Shown: positions 38,120 to 47,165 of the stretch, piece by piece
Layout of the letters: the number at the start of each line of letters is the position of its first letter
Position numbering within the stretch: position 1 is the first letter of the stretch
From: Halorussus vallis
Lineage (GTDB): Archaea > Halobacteriota > Halobacteria > Halobacteriales > Haladaptataceae
Direction of reading: 5' to 3'
Assembly: GCF_024138165.1 (NCBI RefSeq)
Contig: NZ_CP100000.1
Location: 1,612,001-1,676,000, forward strand
Length of the DNA stretch: 64,000 bases
Position numbers and translations under genes: made by a program
Notes under the pieces: generated by a model
Database searches by the model: none
Told to the model about the DNA's origin: nothing
Seen by the model: only the letters and a program-made list of their open reading frames with translations

Positions 38120-38512
38120 ATGTCCCATCGCGCGAACTACGCGCTCGTGAACGTCGGCGCCCACCTCGGACCGAACAAGGACGCCCTCGACGTGCCGTGG
38201 GCCGACTACGCCGGCGACGCCACCGCCGAGTTCGACTTCGAGGTGCCGACCGGCGAGGCGGTCGACGCCTACGTCGGGTTGCAGGCGTTCCGGGTCGGCC
38301 GCTACGGCCACGAACTGCTGGTGAACGGCGAGGCGCTGAGCGGCTTCGACGTGCCGCCGTCCGATGGCTGGCAGTACTGGGAGGACGCCATCACCGACGT
38401 CGAACTGCGGGAGGGGACGAACACCCTGCGGGTCTTGCGAGACACCGAAACCGACGATAGCTTCGCGGTGAACAACGTGACCATCCACTGGCGCGAACCA
38501 GTAGAGGAGTGA
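38120..38512 (+). CDS. Conserved haloarchaeal protein, galactose-binding-like (DUF7383-like)
   Basis: 130 residues from MSHRANYALVNVGAHL. Beta-rich pattern with VDAYVGLQAFRVGRYGHELL, NGEALSGFDVPPSDGWQYWE and LREGTNTLRVLRDTE, resembling a jelly-roll with an exposed loop. No signal peptide, so cytoplasmic. The family name is a recollection; the role is unknown. In-frame ATG 27 nt upstream seems too early. Confidence 0.7.
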   Translation: MSHRANYALVNVGAHLGPNKDALDVPWADYAGDATAEFDFEVPTGEAVDAYVGLQAFRVGRYGHELLVNGEALSGFDVPPSDGWQYWEDAITDVELREGTNTLRVLRDTETDDSFAVNNVTIHWREPVEE

Positions 38513-38596
38513 CCGACCAGAGGTAAATCGGTCGAAAAACCGACTCGCTTCCGATCGGCCGTCAGTTACTCCGCGGCGGAGCGCCCCCGAGGAGGT

Positions 38597-39163
38597 ATGC
38601 GCGACATCGACGCGAACACCAGCCTGCCGGACCTCGCCGACTACGTCACCCTCGAAGACGTGCTCGAACTGCTTGGTCGACTCGGTCACCTCAACCTCCA
38701 CGCCGCCGACCCGAGCGCCCCCGAGGACTCGCTGCAGTACAACACCGCGGTCCACCACTGGGCCGACGGCGACGTCGTCGCGACCACGGCCGCGGATGCG
38801 AAGCACGACCACTGGGGCGTCTACACCCGCCGCCATCCCACCGGACACGCCAACCCGAGTCGCCTCAAGCGCCTGAACGTCCAGGGCGGGAGCGAAGACA
38901 CCGTCCTCCGGACCTACTCGCCGCGCGGCGACAACCAGTTCCGGATGAGCGCCGACGGGCACTCGCGCCTGCTGATGGAGGCCGGCGGTTCGACCGCGAA
39001 GGTCAACTGGTTGCTGGACCCCGACTGCGGTGAGGACGGCGCCTACCGGCTCCACGACCTCGAACACGGCCACGGGATTCTGGACGTCCACCTCCGCGAG
39101 GAGGGGCCGGTCATCGACCTGCTGGGCAATCCCGTCAGGAACGTCGGTCCCGTCCTGGAGTAG
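38597..39163 (+). CDS. Conserved hypothetical protein
   Basis: 188 residues. Starts MRDIDANTSLPDLADYVTLE with a short helix, then a beta-rich part with TAADAKHDHWGVYTRRHP and ESVRT-like RTYSPRGDNQFRM and ends GPVIDLLGNPVRNVGPVLE. Several His residues (HH near 53, HDH near 70) might bind metal. No recognised domain, no signal peptide. It follows the DUF7383-like gene by 84 nt in the same direction. Confidence 0.65.
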   Translation: MRDIDANTSLPDLADYVTLEDVLELLGRLGHLNLHAADPSAPEDSLQYNTAVHHWADGDVVATTAADAKHDHWGVYTRRHPTGHANPSRLKRLNVQGGSEDTVLRTYSPRGDNQFRMSADGHSRLLMEAGGSTAKVNWLLDPDCGEDGAYRLHDLEHGHGILDVHLREEGPVIDLLGNPVRNVGPVLE

Positions 39164-39386
39164 GAGTTTCCGCCGGGCTTCTCGATGCGCCCATTTCAGC
39201 GGTTCCGGCCCTGTTGAGGCTCTCACACGCCGATGAAATCGAGTCGACCGCGAGGGAGGCGGAACGCGCGGTTATCGTTCGGGTGGTGGTCACGTCAGTG
39301 CTACCCCCGGCCTCCGGGCGAACGTACAAGCAGGAGTTCCGCGCCGCTCGTTCGTACGGGCATCAGGTCTTTCCCGACGGAACACC

Positions 39387-40055
39387 ATGAACCGAACCAT
39401 GGCGACCGAGGCGACGTTCACGGTCCCGTCGGAGCAGTTTCCCCTGGGAACCGTGTTCGAACAGCTGCCGGGGGTGACGGTCGAACTGGAGCGAATCATC
39501 CCGTCGCAGGACGTCGTGATTCCCTACTTCTGGGTTCGAGGGACCGAAGTCGACGACATCGAGGGTGCGTTTCTCGACCATCCGGGCGTGGAGAACATCC
39601 GGTTCGTCGATTCGGTTACCGACCAGTACCTGTTGCGCGTCGAGTGGTCACTGGAGTACGACGGCGTTATGAACACACTGATGGAGACGGAGGTCCCCCT
39701 CATCGAAGCCGTCGGCACGGACGAGCAGTGGACGTTCGAAATCCGAGGAGACGATCGCCGAGACATCGGGTCGTTTCAGGACCGCTGTCGGGAGTTGGAC
39801 ATCCCGATCACGCTCACCAAGCTTCACGCGCTCACCCCGATCGAGTCCGAGACCGAGGCCGCGCTCACCGACACGCAGCAGGAGGCACTGGTGCTCGCGT
39901 ACGAACGCGGGTACTTCAACACGCCGCGCGACGTGACGATGGAGGACATCGGCGACGAACTCGGCATCTCCCAGCAAGCGGTCGCGTCTCGACTCCGCCG
40001 CGGAATCAGTTCGATTCTCGGCAGCGCGCTGTCCGAATTACGCCCGTTGGATTGA
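39387..40055 (+). CDS. BAT-type regulator (bacterioopsin-activator HTH)
   Basis: 222 residues. The N-terminal 150 residues are the BAT/GAF-like sensor part (FTVPSEQFPLGTVFEQLPGVTVELE), and the C-terminal 60 are the helix-turn-helix (LTDTQQEALVLAYERGYFNTP, then TMEDIGDELGISQQAVASRLRRG). Such proteins control single operons in haloarchaea. The start could be the next ATG (MATEATF) 12 nt in. Target unknown. The DUF7344-like gene lies 66 nt downstream. Confidence 0.88.
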   Translation: MNRTMATEATFTVPSEQFPLGTVFEQLPGVTVELERIIPSQDVVIPYFWVRGTEVDDIEGAFLDHPGVENIRFVDSVTDQYLLRVEWSLEYDGVMNTLMETEVPLIEAVGTDEQWTFEIRGDDRRDIGSFQDRCRELDIPITLTKLHALTPIESETEAALTDTQQEALVLAYERGYFNTPRDVTMEDIGDELGISQQAVASRLRRGISSILGSALSELRPLD

Positions 40056-40121
40056 AGGCTACTTAAAAAGAGGTTGTGTACTAAAAAGTAGCCGTGAACC
40101 GCGCAGGGCGTCTACAGAACT

Positions 40122-40484
40122 ATGATGAGTGGAAATCCCCTCAAGTTCGACACGGTTCTCGACCTGTGTCAACACAATCATCGCCGAATCGTCCTCGCGG
40201 CGCTCGCGGATCGACGGCAGTCGGTGGCGACGAACGATCTTACGAAGGAGATCGTCAAACGCGACCACCCCGTGCCACCGACAGAAACCTCCGGCGAGAC
40301 GGTGACGCGAATCGAAACCGCCCTGCATCACGTCCACCTCCCGCGGTTAGAGGACGCCGCGCTCGTGGAACACGACCCCGAACGCCAGTTGGTGAAACCG
40401 ACAGCACAGTTCGCCCGGGGAGAGCCCCACCTCTCGGCCATCCTCGACGCCGATCCCGCGCTCGCAACGCCGCCCGAAGTATGA
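40122..40484 (+). CDS. Winged-helix protein (DUF7344-like)
   Basis: 120 residues starting MMSGNPLKFDTVLDL. A pattern of CQHNHRRIVLAALADRRQSV, then TETALHHVHLPRLEDAALVEHD, is a winged-helix form common in haloarchaea. It has a paralogue in this window at 61014. The last part is Pro/Ala-rich. A small gene follows after 40 nt; an operon is likely. Confidence 0.8.
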   Translation: MMSGNPLKFDTVLDLCQHNHRRIVLAALADRRQSVATNDLTKEIVKRDHPVPPTETSGETVTRIETALHHVHLPRLEDAALVEHDPERQLVKPTAQFARGEPHLSAILDADPALATPPEV

Positions 40485-40524
40485 ACTCGTTCAACGCACG
40501 CCGTTCACACCAGGTCATCGCAGT

Positions 40525-40680
40525 ATGACGACTAGAAACCCCACAAACGACGAGACGCACGTGATCGAACGGGAAAGGGCGGTCGAAGCCCTCACCGAGG
40601 CGCTGGAAACCGAGGAGTTGGACGAAAAAGACTACCAGATTCGGGAGGCCCTCCAACTGCTCACGCTGAAGGACGAATAG
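40525..40680 (+). CDS. 51-residue acidic protein
   Basis: MTTRNPTNDETHVIERERAV opens a helix-forming, highly acidic peptide (ALTEALETEELDEKDYQIRE, ending LQLLTLKDE). The stop TAG is at 40678-40680. It lies 40 nt after the winged-helix gene, in line with operon structure. The composition and a codon bias like the neighbours' speak for a real gene; no family recognised. Confidence 0.6.
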   Translation: MTTRNPTNDETHVIERERAVEALTEALETEELDEKDYQIREALQLLTLKDE

Positions 40681-40742
40681 GAAAATCGGTGTTGGTTCGT
40701 ACCGCGCGCTGACCGCCGTACTGTTTTAGATACGGATGGGTT

Positions 40743-40782
40743 CGAGATTTACTGGATGCGCCTGCGCATCCGGTAAATCTCG
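40743..40782. repeat. Inverted repeat with 19-bp arms
   Basis: The arms 40743-40761 and 40764-40782 are complementary with one G-T pair (C-GAGATTTAC... and GTAAATCTC-G). The 2-nt loop CT separates them. AT-rich ends and GC-rich core set it apart from the other palindromes. It follows the 51-residue gene by 62 nt. Confidence 0.65.
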
Positions 40783-40832
40783 CTACTCGCGACTTCGTTG
40801 TTCCTCGTTTCGTGATTCGCCGCTCGCTAATC

Positions 40833-40873
40833 CGTGATTCGGCCGAGGCGCGTCGCGCCTCGGCCGAATCACG
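40833..40873. repeat. Perfect hairpin with 20-bp arms, 1-nt loop
   Basis: Arms 40833-40852 and 40854-40873 match fully (ATTCGGCCGAGGCGCG and complement). It ends one base before the stop codon of the M29 aminopeptidase, so it can act as that gene's terminator. Confidence 0.65.
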
Positions 40874-41965
40874 CTATCCCTCGAAGCCGTCCTCGAACTG
40901 GAACGTCCCGTCGCGCTGGACGATTTCGCCGTCGACTTCGATGAACGACTCCTCGCTCATGTCGACGATCATGTCGGCGTGGCGCGCGCTCTCGTTGAAC
41001 TCGGCGTCGTCGGGCACGGCCTCCTCGATGGCGTTGCCGAGCGCGAAGTGGACGGTGTCGCCCATCTTCTCGTCGAACAGCATGTTGTACGTGAATCGGT
41101 CGATGTCGCGGTTCATCCCGATGCCGAGTTCGCCGAGCCGGCGCGCGCCATCGTCGGTGTCGAGGATTCCGTCTAGCACGTCTTCGTTCCGGCCTGCACT
41201 GTACGCGACGACTTCGCCGCCCTCGAACTCGAAGCGGGCGTCGCGGACCTCCCGGCCGTTCGAGACGAACGGCATGTCCACGAACAGCGTTCCTTCGACG
41301 CTGTCGACGACCGGCGAGGTGAACACTTCGCCGCCGGGCAGGTTCTTCTCGCCGTAGTCGTTGACCGTCTTCATGCCGGCGACGCTCATCCGGAGGTCGG
41401 TGTCGTCGCCCGAGACAATACGGACCTCCTCAGCGGGGTCCAGGACGTCGACCATCTGGGCCTGGAACTCCTTCTGGGCTTGCCAGTCCTTGTTCACCGC
41501 GTTGTAGACGAACTCCTCGTAGGCTTCGGTGCTCATCTCGGCCTTCTGGGCGTCGGCGGGCGTCGGGTGCTGGGAGATGACCCACCGCGTTCCGAGGCGC
41601 TCTTCGAGCACGGGTCGGTGGGCGCGACCCCTCGCGGCCGTCTTCGCCGGGTCGACGTCGCTCTGCTCGGAACGGTTGGTCGCGCCGCCGATGAGGAAGA
41701 CCACATCTGTTTCGGCCATCGCCGCGAGTTCGTGGTCCTTCGTCCGGAAGTCTTCTTCGTCCATCGCGCGTGCGTACGCCCGGCCGGCCCGCGCGTTCGT
41801 CCACGCGAGCGACGGGCGCGCGCCGCGCTCGCCGAGTTTCTCGTAGAGCGCGACGACCAGGTCGTCGGCGGTCGCGGGCGCCCGGACGAGGACGTTGTCC
41901 TCGGGACCGACATCGGTGCAGTGGTCGACCAGAATCTCGGCGTGTCGCTCGACGCGTTCGTCCAT
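40874..41965 (-). CDS. M29 family metallo-aminopeptidase
   Basis: 363 residues from MDERVERHAEILVD. Bi-zinc aminopeptidase of the AmpS/AmpT type: GARPSLAWTNARAG in the first part, NLPGGEVFTSPVVDSVEG with the metal-binding Glu, GDTVHFALGNAIEE and SARHADMIVDM with His and Asp ligands at the end. The frame runs on upstream, but that part is repetitive and not family-like. It ends at a strong hairpin. Confidence 0.93.
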   Translation of the reverse strand: MDERVERHAEILVDHCTDVGPEDNVLVRAPATADDLVVALYEKLGERGARPSLAWTNARAGRAYARAMDEEDFRTKDHELAAMAETDVVFLIGGATNRSEQSDVDPAKTAARGRAHRPVLEERLGTRWVISQHPTPADAQKAEMSTEAYEEFVYNAVNKDWQAQKEFQAQMVDVLDPAEEVRIVSGDDTDLRMSVAGMKTVNDYGEKNLPGGEVFTSPVVDSVEGTLFVDMPFVSNGREVRDARFEFEGGEVVAYSAGRNEDVLDGILDTDDGARRLGELGIGMNRDIDRFTYNMLFDEKMGDTVHFALGNAIEEAVPDDAEFNESARHADMIVDMSEESFIEVDGEIVQRDGTFQFEDGFEG

Positions 41966-42272
41966 GGGGTCCGGACAGACGCGGGGGCAAAAAGGGTTCG
42001 CAGAACGAGATTTCTGTTCGGCGAGGAATCCAATTCGGGCCGTGACGGACAGACCACGAGCCACAGCGACCCGCGCGTCGCTCGTCGCACGCGGGGGATG
42101 TGACGGTGGGGCGCTGCCGAAGGTCACCGGTGCGCCCGACACCGTCGAGATATAGAACCGACGGATGGTTCGAGAGGGTGTAAATGCCATGCGAGGGCTG
42201 AAGTCGACTCATACCGGTCCACTTCGGTCCGACTTCGCACCCGCGGTTTCACTCCGGCAGTGTAGGAACTTG
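41966..42272. other. Upstream region of the aminopeptidase, no gene seen
   Basis: Three hundred bases between the aminopeptidase start and the IS right end. Apart from a GTTCGAGAGGGTGTAAATG patch near 42170 nothing stands out. Confidence 0.4.
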
Positions 42273-42420
42273 TGACATCCTCCCCGCCGTGAACGGCGGG
42301 GCTTCCCGTACCGCAGGTGGGATATTTGCCGGTCTACGATACGACTTGTTCTCTCGTGCGAAACGTCCCGCTCTCGCGGTCGAACAGGTGCACCGATGGC
42401 TGTGCCACACAGCCGTTACT
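42273..42420 (-). ncRNA. Candidate guide RNA of the second tnpB
   Basis: Runs from the end of tnpB to the right end. It ends in an 8-bp stem (42282-42289 with 42294-42301) and GGATGTCA. The flanking 3' sequence CAAGTTCC would serve as guide. The 5' limit is a guess. Confidence 0.4.
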
Positions 42421-43584
42421 CCTATCCTCGCCGTGAGGACTCGGAGTTATCTTCTGGCGCATATTCTCCGCCCCGTTACAATCCGCGTTTCCAACTAACC
42501 CGCACGACGAGCAAACGTACAAGCCACGATGCTTGCGGTTTGACTTCGTGTCGTCACCACACGCTGAACACGTTTTTGAGGTATTCCACTCGTTCTCTTT
42601 CAGCACTTCGACACCACGTATCTCACCTTTGTACGCGAGGTACTGATAGATACGGTCGAACGCCCACGTGTGGAATTTCTTGTTTCCAGTCTTCCCCCAG
42701 TCTGACTCGCGCACGTCTTCGGGCCAACTCACCGTGAGCGTGCCAACGTCGCGTTCGACACACTCTGTGATGATGGTGTCCGTGAGAACGTGGTAGAAGT
42801 GGATTTCGCGTTCTGCGAGTTTCCGACGCGCCCACATCGACTTCTCGGACGGACCGTTTTCACCCTCAGTGTCGTACTCTGCTCGCGTGAAGTAGTGCTT
42901 GTCTTCTTTGAGCGAGTTCCCCGGATACAGGACGTATTCGTCGGGGAAGGCGACGGTGGCGATGTTCTTGATGCCGAGGTCGATACCTGCCACTTCGTCG
43001 CCTGCGGAGTCGTCCGTTTCGAGGCTGACTTTGCAGACGAAGTGCAGTTCCCACTCAGCTTCGTTCCAGACGGCCCGAACGTTCTGCACCCTGTTGACTT
43101 CTGAGAGGTCAACGTCGGGGCGCGTCTTGTATTCACAGAGGATGAAGTCCGACCAACTCTCTTTGAGGTTCGAGCCTTTTGAGAGTCGGACGCGGTTGTT
43201 CGCTGGGTCGTGTTTGAACCCGTCTGCTTTGAACGTGACCGTACTCTTGGGTCGAGTATCGCCGTGTTTGCGGTAGCCGGGCGGATTCGCCTCGTCAAAC
43301 TTGTGTCGCAGGTCGAACCATGACTGGAAAGCGTCGGAAAGTTCTTCGATGACTTTCTGACTGGATTGTGCATTCAAGTCTTTCCAGCACGACTGGTTCT
43401 TCATATACGATTTCAGCACGCCTTCGTCTGGGATTTCGCCGGTTTCATCCCAGATGCGGTCGGCTGTCCAGCGTGCGACGTTCCAGATTTTCGAGGCGGA
43501 TTCTCCGAGCGAATCGAGGCCATCACACACCTGTTGGTGGTTTTGGATGGAACCAATGTAGGTGCGCGTGACCTCAATCGCCAT
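42334..43584 (-). CDS. tnpB: TnpB, RNA-guided nuclease family (IS1341-type)
   Basis: 416 residues. RuvC residues: D202 in VAGIDLGIKNIAT, E289 in SWPEDVRESDWGKTG and D368 in GNADCNGAENMRQ. The zinc finger has C339, C342, C358 and C361. All catalytic acids are present in contrast to the other TnpB. The N-terminal domain starts MAIEVTRTYIGSI and the C-terminal tail is long (LFDRESGTFRTREQVVS). Belongs to a group distinct from the tnpB at 34899. It may both cut DNA at the donor site and keep the element in place. Confidence 0.9.
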   Translation of the reverse strand: MAIEVTRTYIGSIQNHQQVCDGLDSLGESASKIWNVARWTADRIWDETGEIPDEGVLKSYMKNQSCWKDLNAQSSQKVIEELSDAFQSWFDLRHKFDEANPPGYRKHGDTRPKSTVTFKADGFKHDPANNRVRLSKGSNLKESWSDFILCEYKTRPDVDLSEVNRVQNVRAVWNEAEWELHFVCKVSLETDDSAGDEVAGIDLGIKNIATVAFPDEYVLYPGNSLKEDKHYFTRAEYDTEGENGPSEKSMWARRKLAEREIHFYHVLTDTIITECVERDVGTLTVSWPEDVRESDWGKTGNKKFHTWAFDRIYQYLAYKGEIRGVEVLKENEWNTSKTCSACGDDTKSNRKHRGLYVCSSCGLVGNADCNGAENMRQKITPSPHGEDRSNGCVAQPSVHLFDRESGTFRTREQVVS

Positions 43585-43820
43585 GCATAGCCTATGTAGA
43601 CAAACCTACTTAATGACTCGGATTAGCGTAGAATATCCGGCCCGAGTGCCGTCGGTGGGTTGTGGAGGAGTTGTCGGATTCACTCCCGCCGTAAACCGCA
43701 GGATTCTCTCCTCGCAGAAAGATAGACGCCGGGGCGATGGACGACGAGCGCGACGCGGAGGACTGAGCCGGGGGAGTCAAGGACAGAGTCGAAGTCAGAA
43801 CGAGCCGAGGGAGAGGGGTT

Positions 43821-46800
43821 TCAACTGAGCAGGTAGCCCCACAGCGCCGCCCCGAGCATCGCCGCGAGGAACAGCCCGATGTAGAGGCCGTTCGAGCCGA
43901 AGCCGAGGCCGCCGCCGATTCCCGATCCGCTCGAGCCGCGAGTCCCGGGGGTGTTCGACGCCCCGTCGTCCTGTAGCGCCGCGCTGTCGGTCACCGTCAG
44001 CGTCCCGGCGGCGACGTCGCCGACCGAGAGCGCCAGGCGTCCGGCGTCGGGGAACCTCGGCGCGAACGACACCTGCCGGGTCGCGTTGGCCGCGAGCGTC
44101 ACCCGCTTTTCGACGACGGTCGTCCCGTTGGCCACCAGCGCGACCGTGAGTTTCCCGCCGGAGCCGCGGTTCCGCACGGTCGCGGTGACACGGGCCGACT
44201 CGCCGGCGGCGATCTTCTTCGCGTCGAGTTTCGCGGCGGTCACGTCGAGTTCGGGCGGCGCGACGCCGACCGCGAACACCGAGAAGCCCGGACTCCGGGC
44301 CTCGAATCGGTAGGCGCCGTCGCTCCGACCGACGAGCGTCGTCGGCAGCACCTGCCAGCGCCCGCCGGAGTAGCGGTAGAGGCGCACCGCCGAGGGCGCG
44401 ACCCCGCGAGCGTCCAACTCGGCGGCCGCGACCCGGAAGCCGAACCGCGCCGTCTCGACGTCGTCGTTCGTGAGTCGCTGCTTGTCCACTCGCATCCACG
44501 AGAGCACATCGCGGGCGCCGGGGTCGGGGACCGACTTCGGGCGGGTCGACAGCGACCGCACCGACAGCGAGAACGCCGTCGCGGTCGACTCCGCGGCGGG
44601 CGTCACGCGGAGCGAGTCGAGCGCCGAGCGGTTCGACCCGAAGCCGTCGGGGAACTCGATCTCCGCGGGGCGGTCGGCGCTCGCGGCCGAGACGGCCGCG
44701 AGCACGCGGTCGGCCGCCGGAACGGTCGTCCGGACGGCCGCGGCGTCGGGGTCGTCCCCGGACGCGGGCGACCCGTCGACCGACTTCGGTTCCGCCGAAC
44801 CGCCCGAGTTCGAACCGCCCGCGGCGGTGGCCCCGCCACCGCCGCTACCGGCGCCAGCGGAACTACCGCCACCGCCGCCGGACGAACTTCCAGCGGACGA
44901 ACTGCCACCGCCGCTACCGCCGCCACCGCTACCGGCGGCAGGCGCACCGCCACCACCAGCGCTGCCACCGCCACCGGAGTTCCCGCCTCCGCCGCCGGCT
45001 CCCGCCCCACCGTCGACGGCACCGCCGCCTCCGGCGGAACCACCGGTCGTCGGCGGGGCGTCGTTGCCGTCAGTCACGTTTCCACCGTCAGTCACGTTCC
45101 CGCCGTCGGTCACGTTCCCCAGGTCGGTGGTGTTCCCGCCGTCCGTCGCGTTTCCGGGGTCGGTGACGTTCCCTGGGTCAGAACCGTTCGTCTCGTTCCC
45201 GAGGTCGGTCGGGACGACGAACACCGAGACGGCGTCGGTACTCCGCTTGCCGTGTTCGTCGGCGACCGTCAACTCGAAGTCGAGGGTTCGGTTCTCCGTC
45301 ACGTTCGGGGCGACGAACCGCGGCGACATCGCCGAAGCGTTCGAGAGTTCGACCGTGGGACCGTCGGTCTGGTTCCAGGCGAAGAGTCGCGTATCGTCGG
45401 GGTCCACGGAGTAGCCGCCGTAGAGGGTGACCTGCTCGCCCGGTGCGACGGTCTGATTGTGGCTGGCGTTGGCGACCGGCGCCCTGTTGGGCACCGTGAC
45501 GGTCCGGGTGACCTCACTCGTCCGGCCGTACTCGTCTCTGACTTCGAGGGTGACCTCGTAGGTGCCGCTGTCCGAGAACTCCGAGTACGTCTTCACCCCG
45601 CCCTCGAACGTCGTCTGCTCGCCGATGGTCCACGTGTAGTTGGTGACGTTCGCGGCCGCGACGGTCACCCCGGCGTCGAAGGTGACGTTCTCGCCGATTC
45701 CAGGCGACGTAGGCGAGACGGTGAACTCCGCGATGGGCGGAGGTACCTCCACGCGGAGTCGCCGTGTCGCGGTGGCCGCGTTGCCGCTCGGGTCCTCGAC
45801 GGTGAGGTTCACGGTGACGTTCCCGCGCTCGGCGAAGGCCCAGGTGACCGTCGGGTCCCGGGTGACGTTCTCAGGGTCGCCGTCGCCGTCGAAGTCCCAG
45901 CGGTACTCGGCGATGCGGTGGCCGTCGGCGCTCCCGGAGGCGTCGAAGCGGACGGTTTCGTTCATCGTGACGACGGGGAGCGTCCCGGCGTCGGTTTCGT
46001 TCCCCGAAGCGTCGGTTCCGCTCGGAGCAGTCGCGTTCGTCGCGAACGTCGCGTTCGGCGCCGTGCGGTCAACGGCGCGGACGGAGACGGTCGCGCGTCT
46101 GCGGTTGCCCGACCGGTCGGCGACCGTCAGTCCGACCGAGTAGTTCTTCGGGCGGGCGAAGCGGTGGGCGACCGACCGCTCGCGGACCGTCTCGTTCTCG
46201 AACGTCCAGGCGACGACGGTCGTCCCCGAGTCGTCGGTCGAATCGCTCGCGTCGAACGTCACCGGTTCGGAGACGTTCACGGTCCACGGGGCGTCGGCCG
46301 ACCGGTTCGAGGCGTTCTGCCCGTCGACGGCGTACCGGAGCGTGGGCTTGGTGGTGTCGTTTCGCGGGAGGACGACGGTGACCTCGCGGGCGGCCGTCGC
46401 GTTTCCGTCGCCGGTTTCGGTTCCGCCGGGGTCGCTCGGGGCCGAAACCGTCGTGACGTTGCCGAGCAGGTCGGCGGTCGGCGACCGGACCGCGACGGTC
46501 ACCTCGCCAGCGACGTCGACGCCGGCCGGTCCGTCGCCGGCTGTCAAGCGACCGCGCTCGTCAGTGGTCCCCGAGAGCGTCGCGTTCGCGCCCTCGACGG
46601 CGTGGACGACGCGCACGTGCGCGTCGTCCACGGGCGTCCCGTTCGCCGCCTCGACGGTGACGTTCAACCGCGTGGCGTTCGGGAGCGTGAGATCGAGCGG
46701 CCCGTCGTCCGAGGCGTTCACGGGGCCGAACGAGTAGAGGTCCGGCGCGCCGTCGCGGGCGACGGCGTGCCGGGTTCCGTTCCGGACCGCGACGAGGCCG

Positions 46801-47165
46801 TAGCTCCCGTTCTCGGGCGCTCGGAACTCGAACCGGCCCGCGTCGTCGGTCAGGTTCGTATCGACGGTCCCGTTCGAGTCGGCCCCTTCTGCGTCCGCGC
46901 CGGCGCCGTTGTCGCTCAGGTTCACGAGGCGGAGCGGGACGTTCGCGGCCGGGCCGCCCGCCGCGCGTTCGAGGGTGCCGGCAAGCGCGACCGTTCCGTC
47001 CGACGCGGTCGCGGCGTCGTTGGCCGCGGTCGCGGAAACTGCGCCGTCGAGCGCGACGGCTGTCGATGCGGGCGTGAAGGCGGCCAGCACTGCCAGCAGG
47101 GCCGCCGCGAGGGCGACCGAACGAGGAGTGCCGCCGCTACCGAGGGGAGAGTTTTCGCGTGCCAT
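43821..47165 (-). CDS. Large PKD-domain surface protein with PGF-pre-PGF domain
   Basis: 1114 residues from MARENSPLGSGG. A Sec-like leader is followed by carboxypeptidase-regulatory-like units (GTVALAGTLERAAGGPAANV), PKD domains (for example RIAEYRWDFDGDGDPENVTR), and many N-X-S/T sequons. Then come repeated GGNVTDGGNVTDG units, a long Gly/Ser/Ala linker, a PGF-pre-PGF domain (RLYRYSGGRWQVLPTTLVG, YRFEARSPGFSVFAVGV), a CARDB-like module and a C-terminal helix (GLYIGLFLAAMLGAALWGYLL). Probably a cell-surface anchored stalked protein. An in-frame ATG 78 nt upstream is less likely. Confidence 0.88.
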   Translation of the reverse strand: MARENSPLGSGGTPRSVALAAALLAVLAAFTPASTAVALDGAVSATAANDAATASDGTVALAGTLERAAGGPAANVPLRLVNLSDNGAGADAEGADSNGTVDTNLTDDAGRFEFRAPENGSYGLVAVRNGTRHAVARDGAPDLYSFGPVNASDDGPLDLTLPNATRLNVTVEAANGTPVDDAHVRVVHAVEGANATLSGTTDERGRLTAGDGPAGVDVAGEVTVAVRSPTADLLGNVTTVSAPSDPGGTETGDGNATAAREVTVVLPRNDTTKPTLRYAVDGQNASNRSADAPWTVNVSEPVTFDASDSTDDSGTTVVAWTFENETVRERSVAHRFARPKNYSVGLTVADRSGNRRRATVSVRAVDRTAPNATFATNATAPSGTDASGNETDAGTLPVVTMNETVRFDASGSADGHRIAEYRWDFDGDGDPENVTRDPTVTWAFAERGNVTVNLTVEDPSGNAATATRRLRVEVPPPIAEFTVSPTSPGIGENVTFDAGVTVAAANVTNYTWTIGEQTTFEGGVKTYSEFSDSGTYEVTLEVRDEYGRTSEVTRTVTVPNRAPVANASHNQTVAPGEQVTLYGGYSVDPDDTRLFAWNQTDGPTVELSNASAMSPRFVAPNVTENRTLDFELTVADEHGKRSTDAVSVFVVPTDLGNETNGSDPGNVTDPGNATDGGNTTDLGNVTDGGNVTDGGNVTDGNDAPPTTGGSAGGGGAVDGGAGAGGGGGNSGGGGSAGGGGAPAAGSGGGGSGGGSSSAGSSSGGGGGSSAGAGSGGGGATAAGGSNSGGSAEPKSVDGSPASGDDPDAAAVRTTVPAADRVLAAVSAASADRPAEIEFPDGFGSNRSALDSLRVTPAAESTATAFSLSVRSLSTRPKSVPDPGARDVLSWMRVDKQRLTNDDVETARFGFRVAAAELDARGVAPSAVRLYRYSGGRWQVLPTTLVGRSDGAYRFEARSPGFSVFAVGVAPPELDVTAAKLDAKKIAAGESARVTATVRNRGSGGKLTVALVANGTTVVEKRVTLAANATRQVSFAPRFPDAGRLALSVGDVAAGTLTVTDSAALQDDGASNTPGTRGSSGSGIGGGLGFGSNGLYIGLFLAAMLGAALWGYLLS

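Larger units (their letters stand above)
42273..43620 (-). mobile_element. IS605-superfamily, IS1341-type element with tnpB only
   Basis: The right end (plus strand 42273-42301) reads TGACATCC then a stem CCCCGCCG/CGGCGGGG with loop TGAA. This is the reverse complement of the right-end pattern of the element at 34795. The left end is set at about 43620 by a GTAGacaaacCTAC hairpin next to the tnpB start and is less certain. No tnpA. Confidence 0.65.

Noticed and set aside
43660-43730. Possible third IS right end (CTCCCGCCGTAAACCGCAGG)
   Set aside because: Resembles the right-end stem of the two IS elements but does not pair fully and lacks GGATGTCA.
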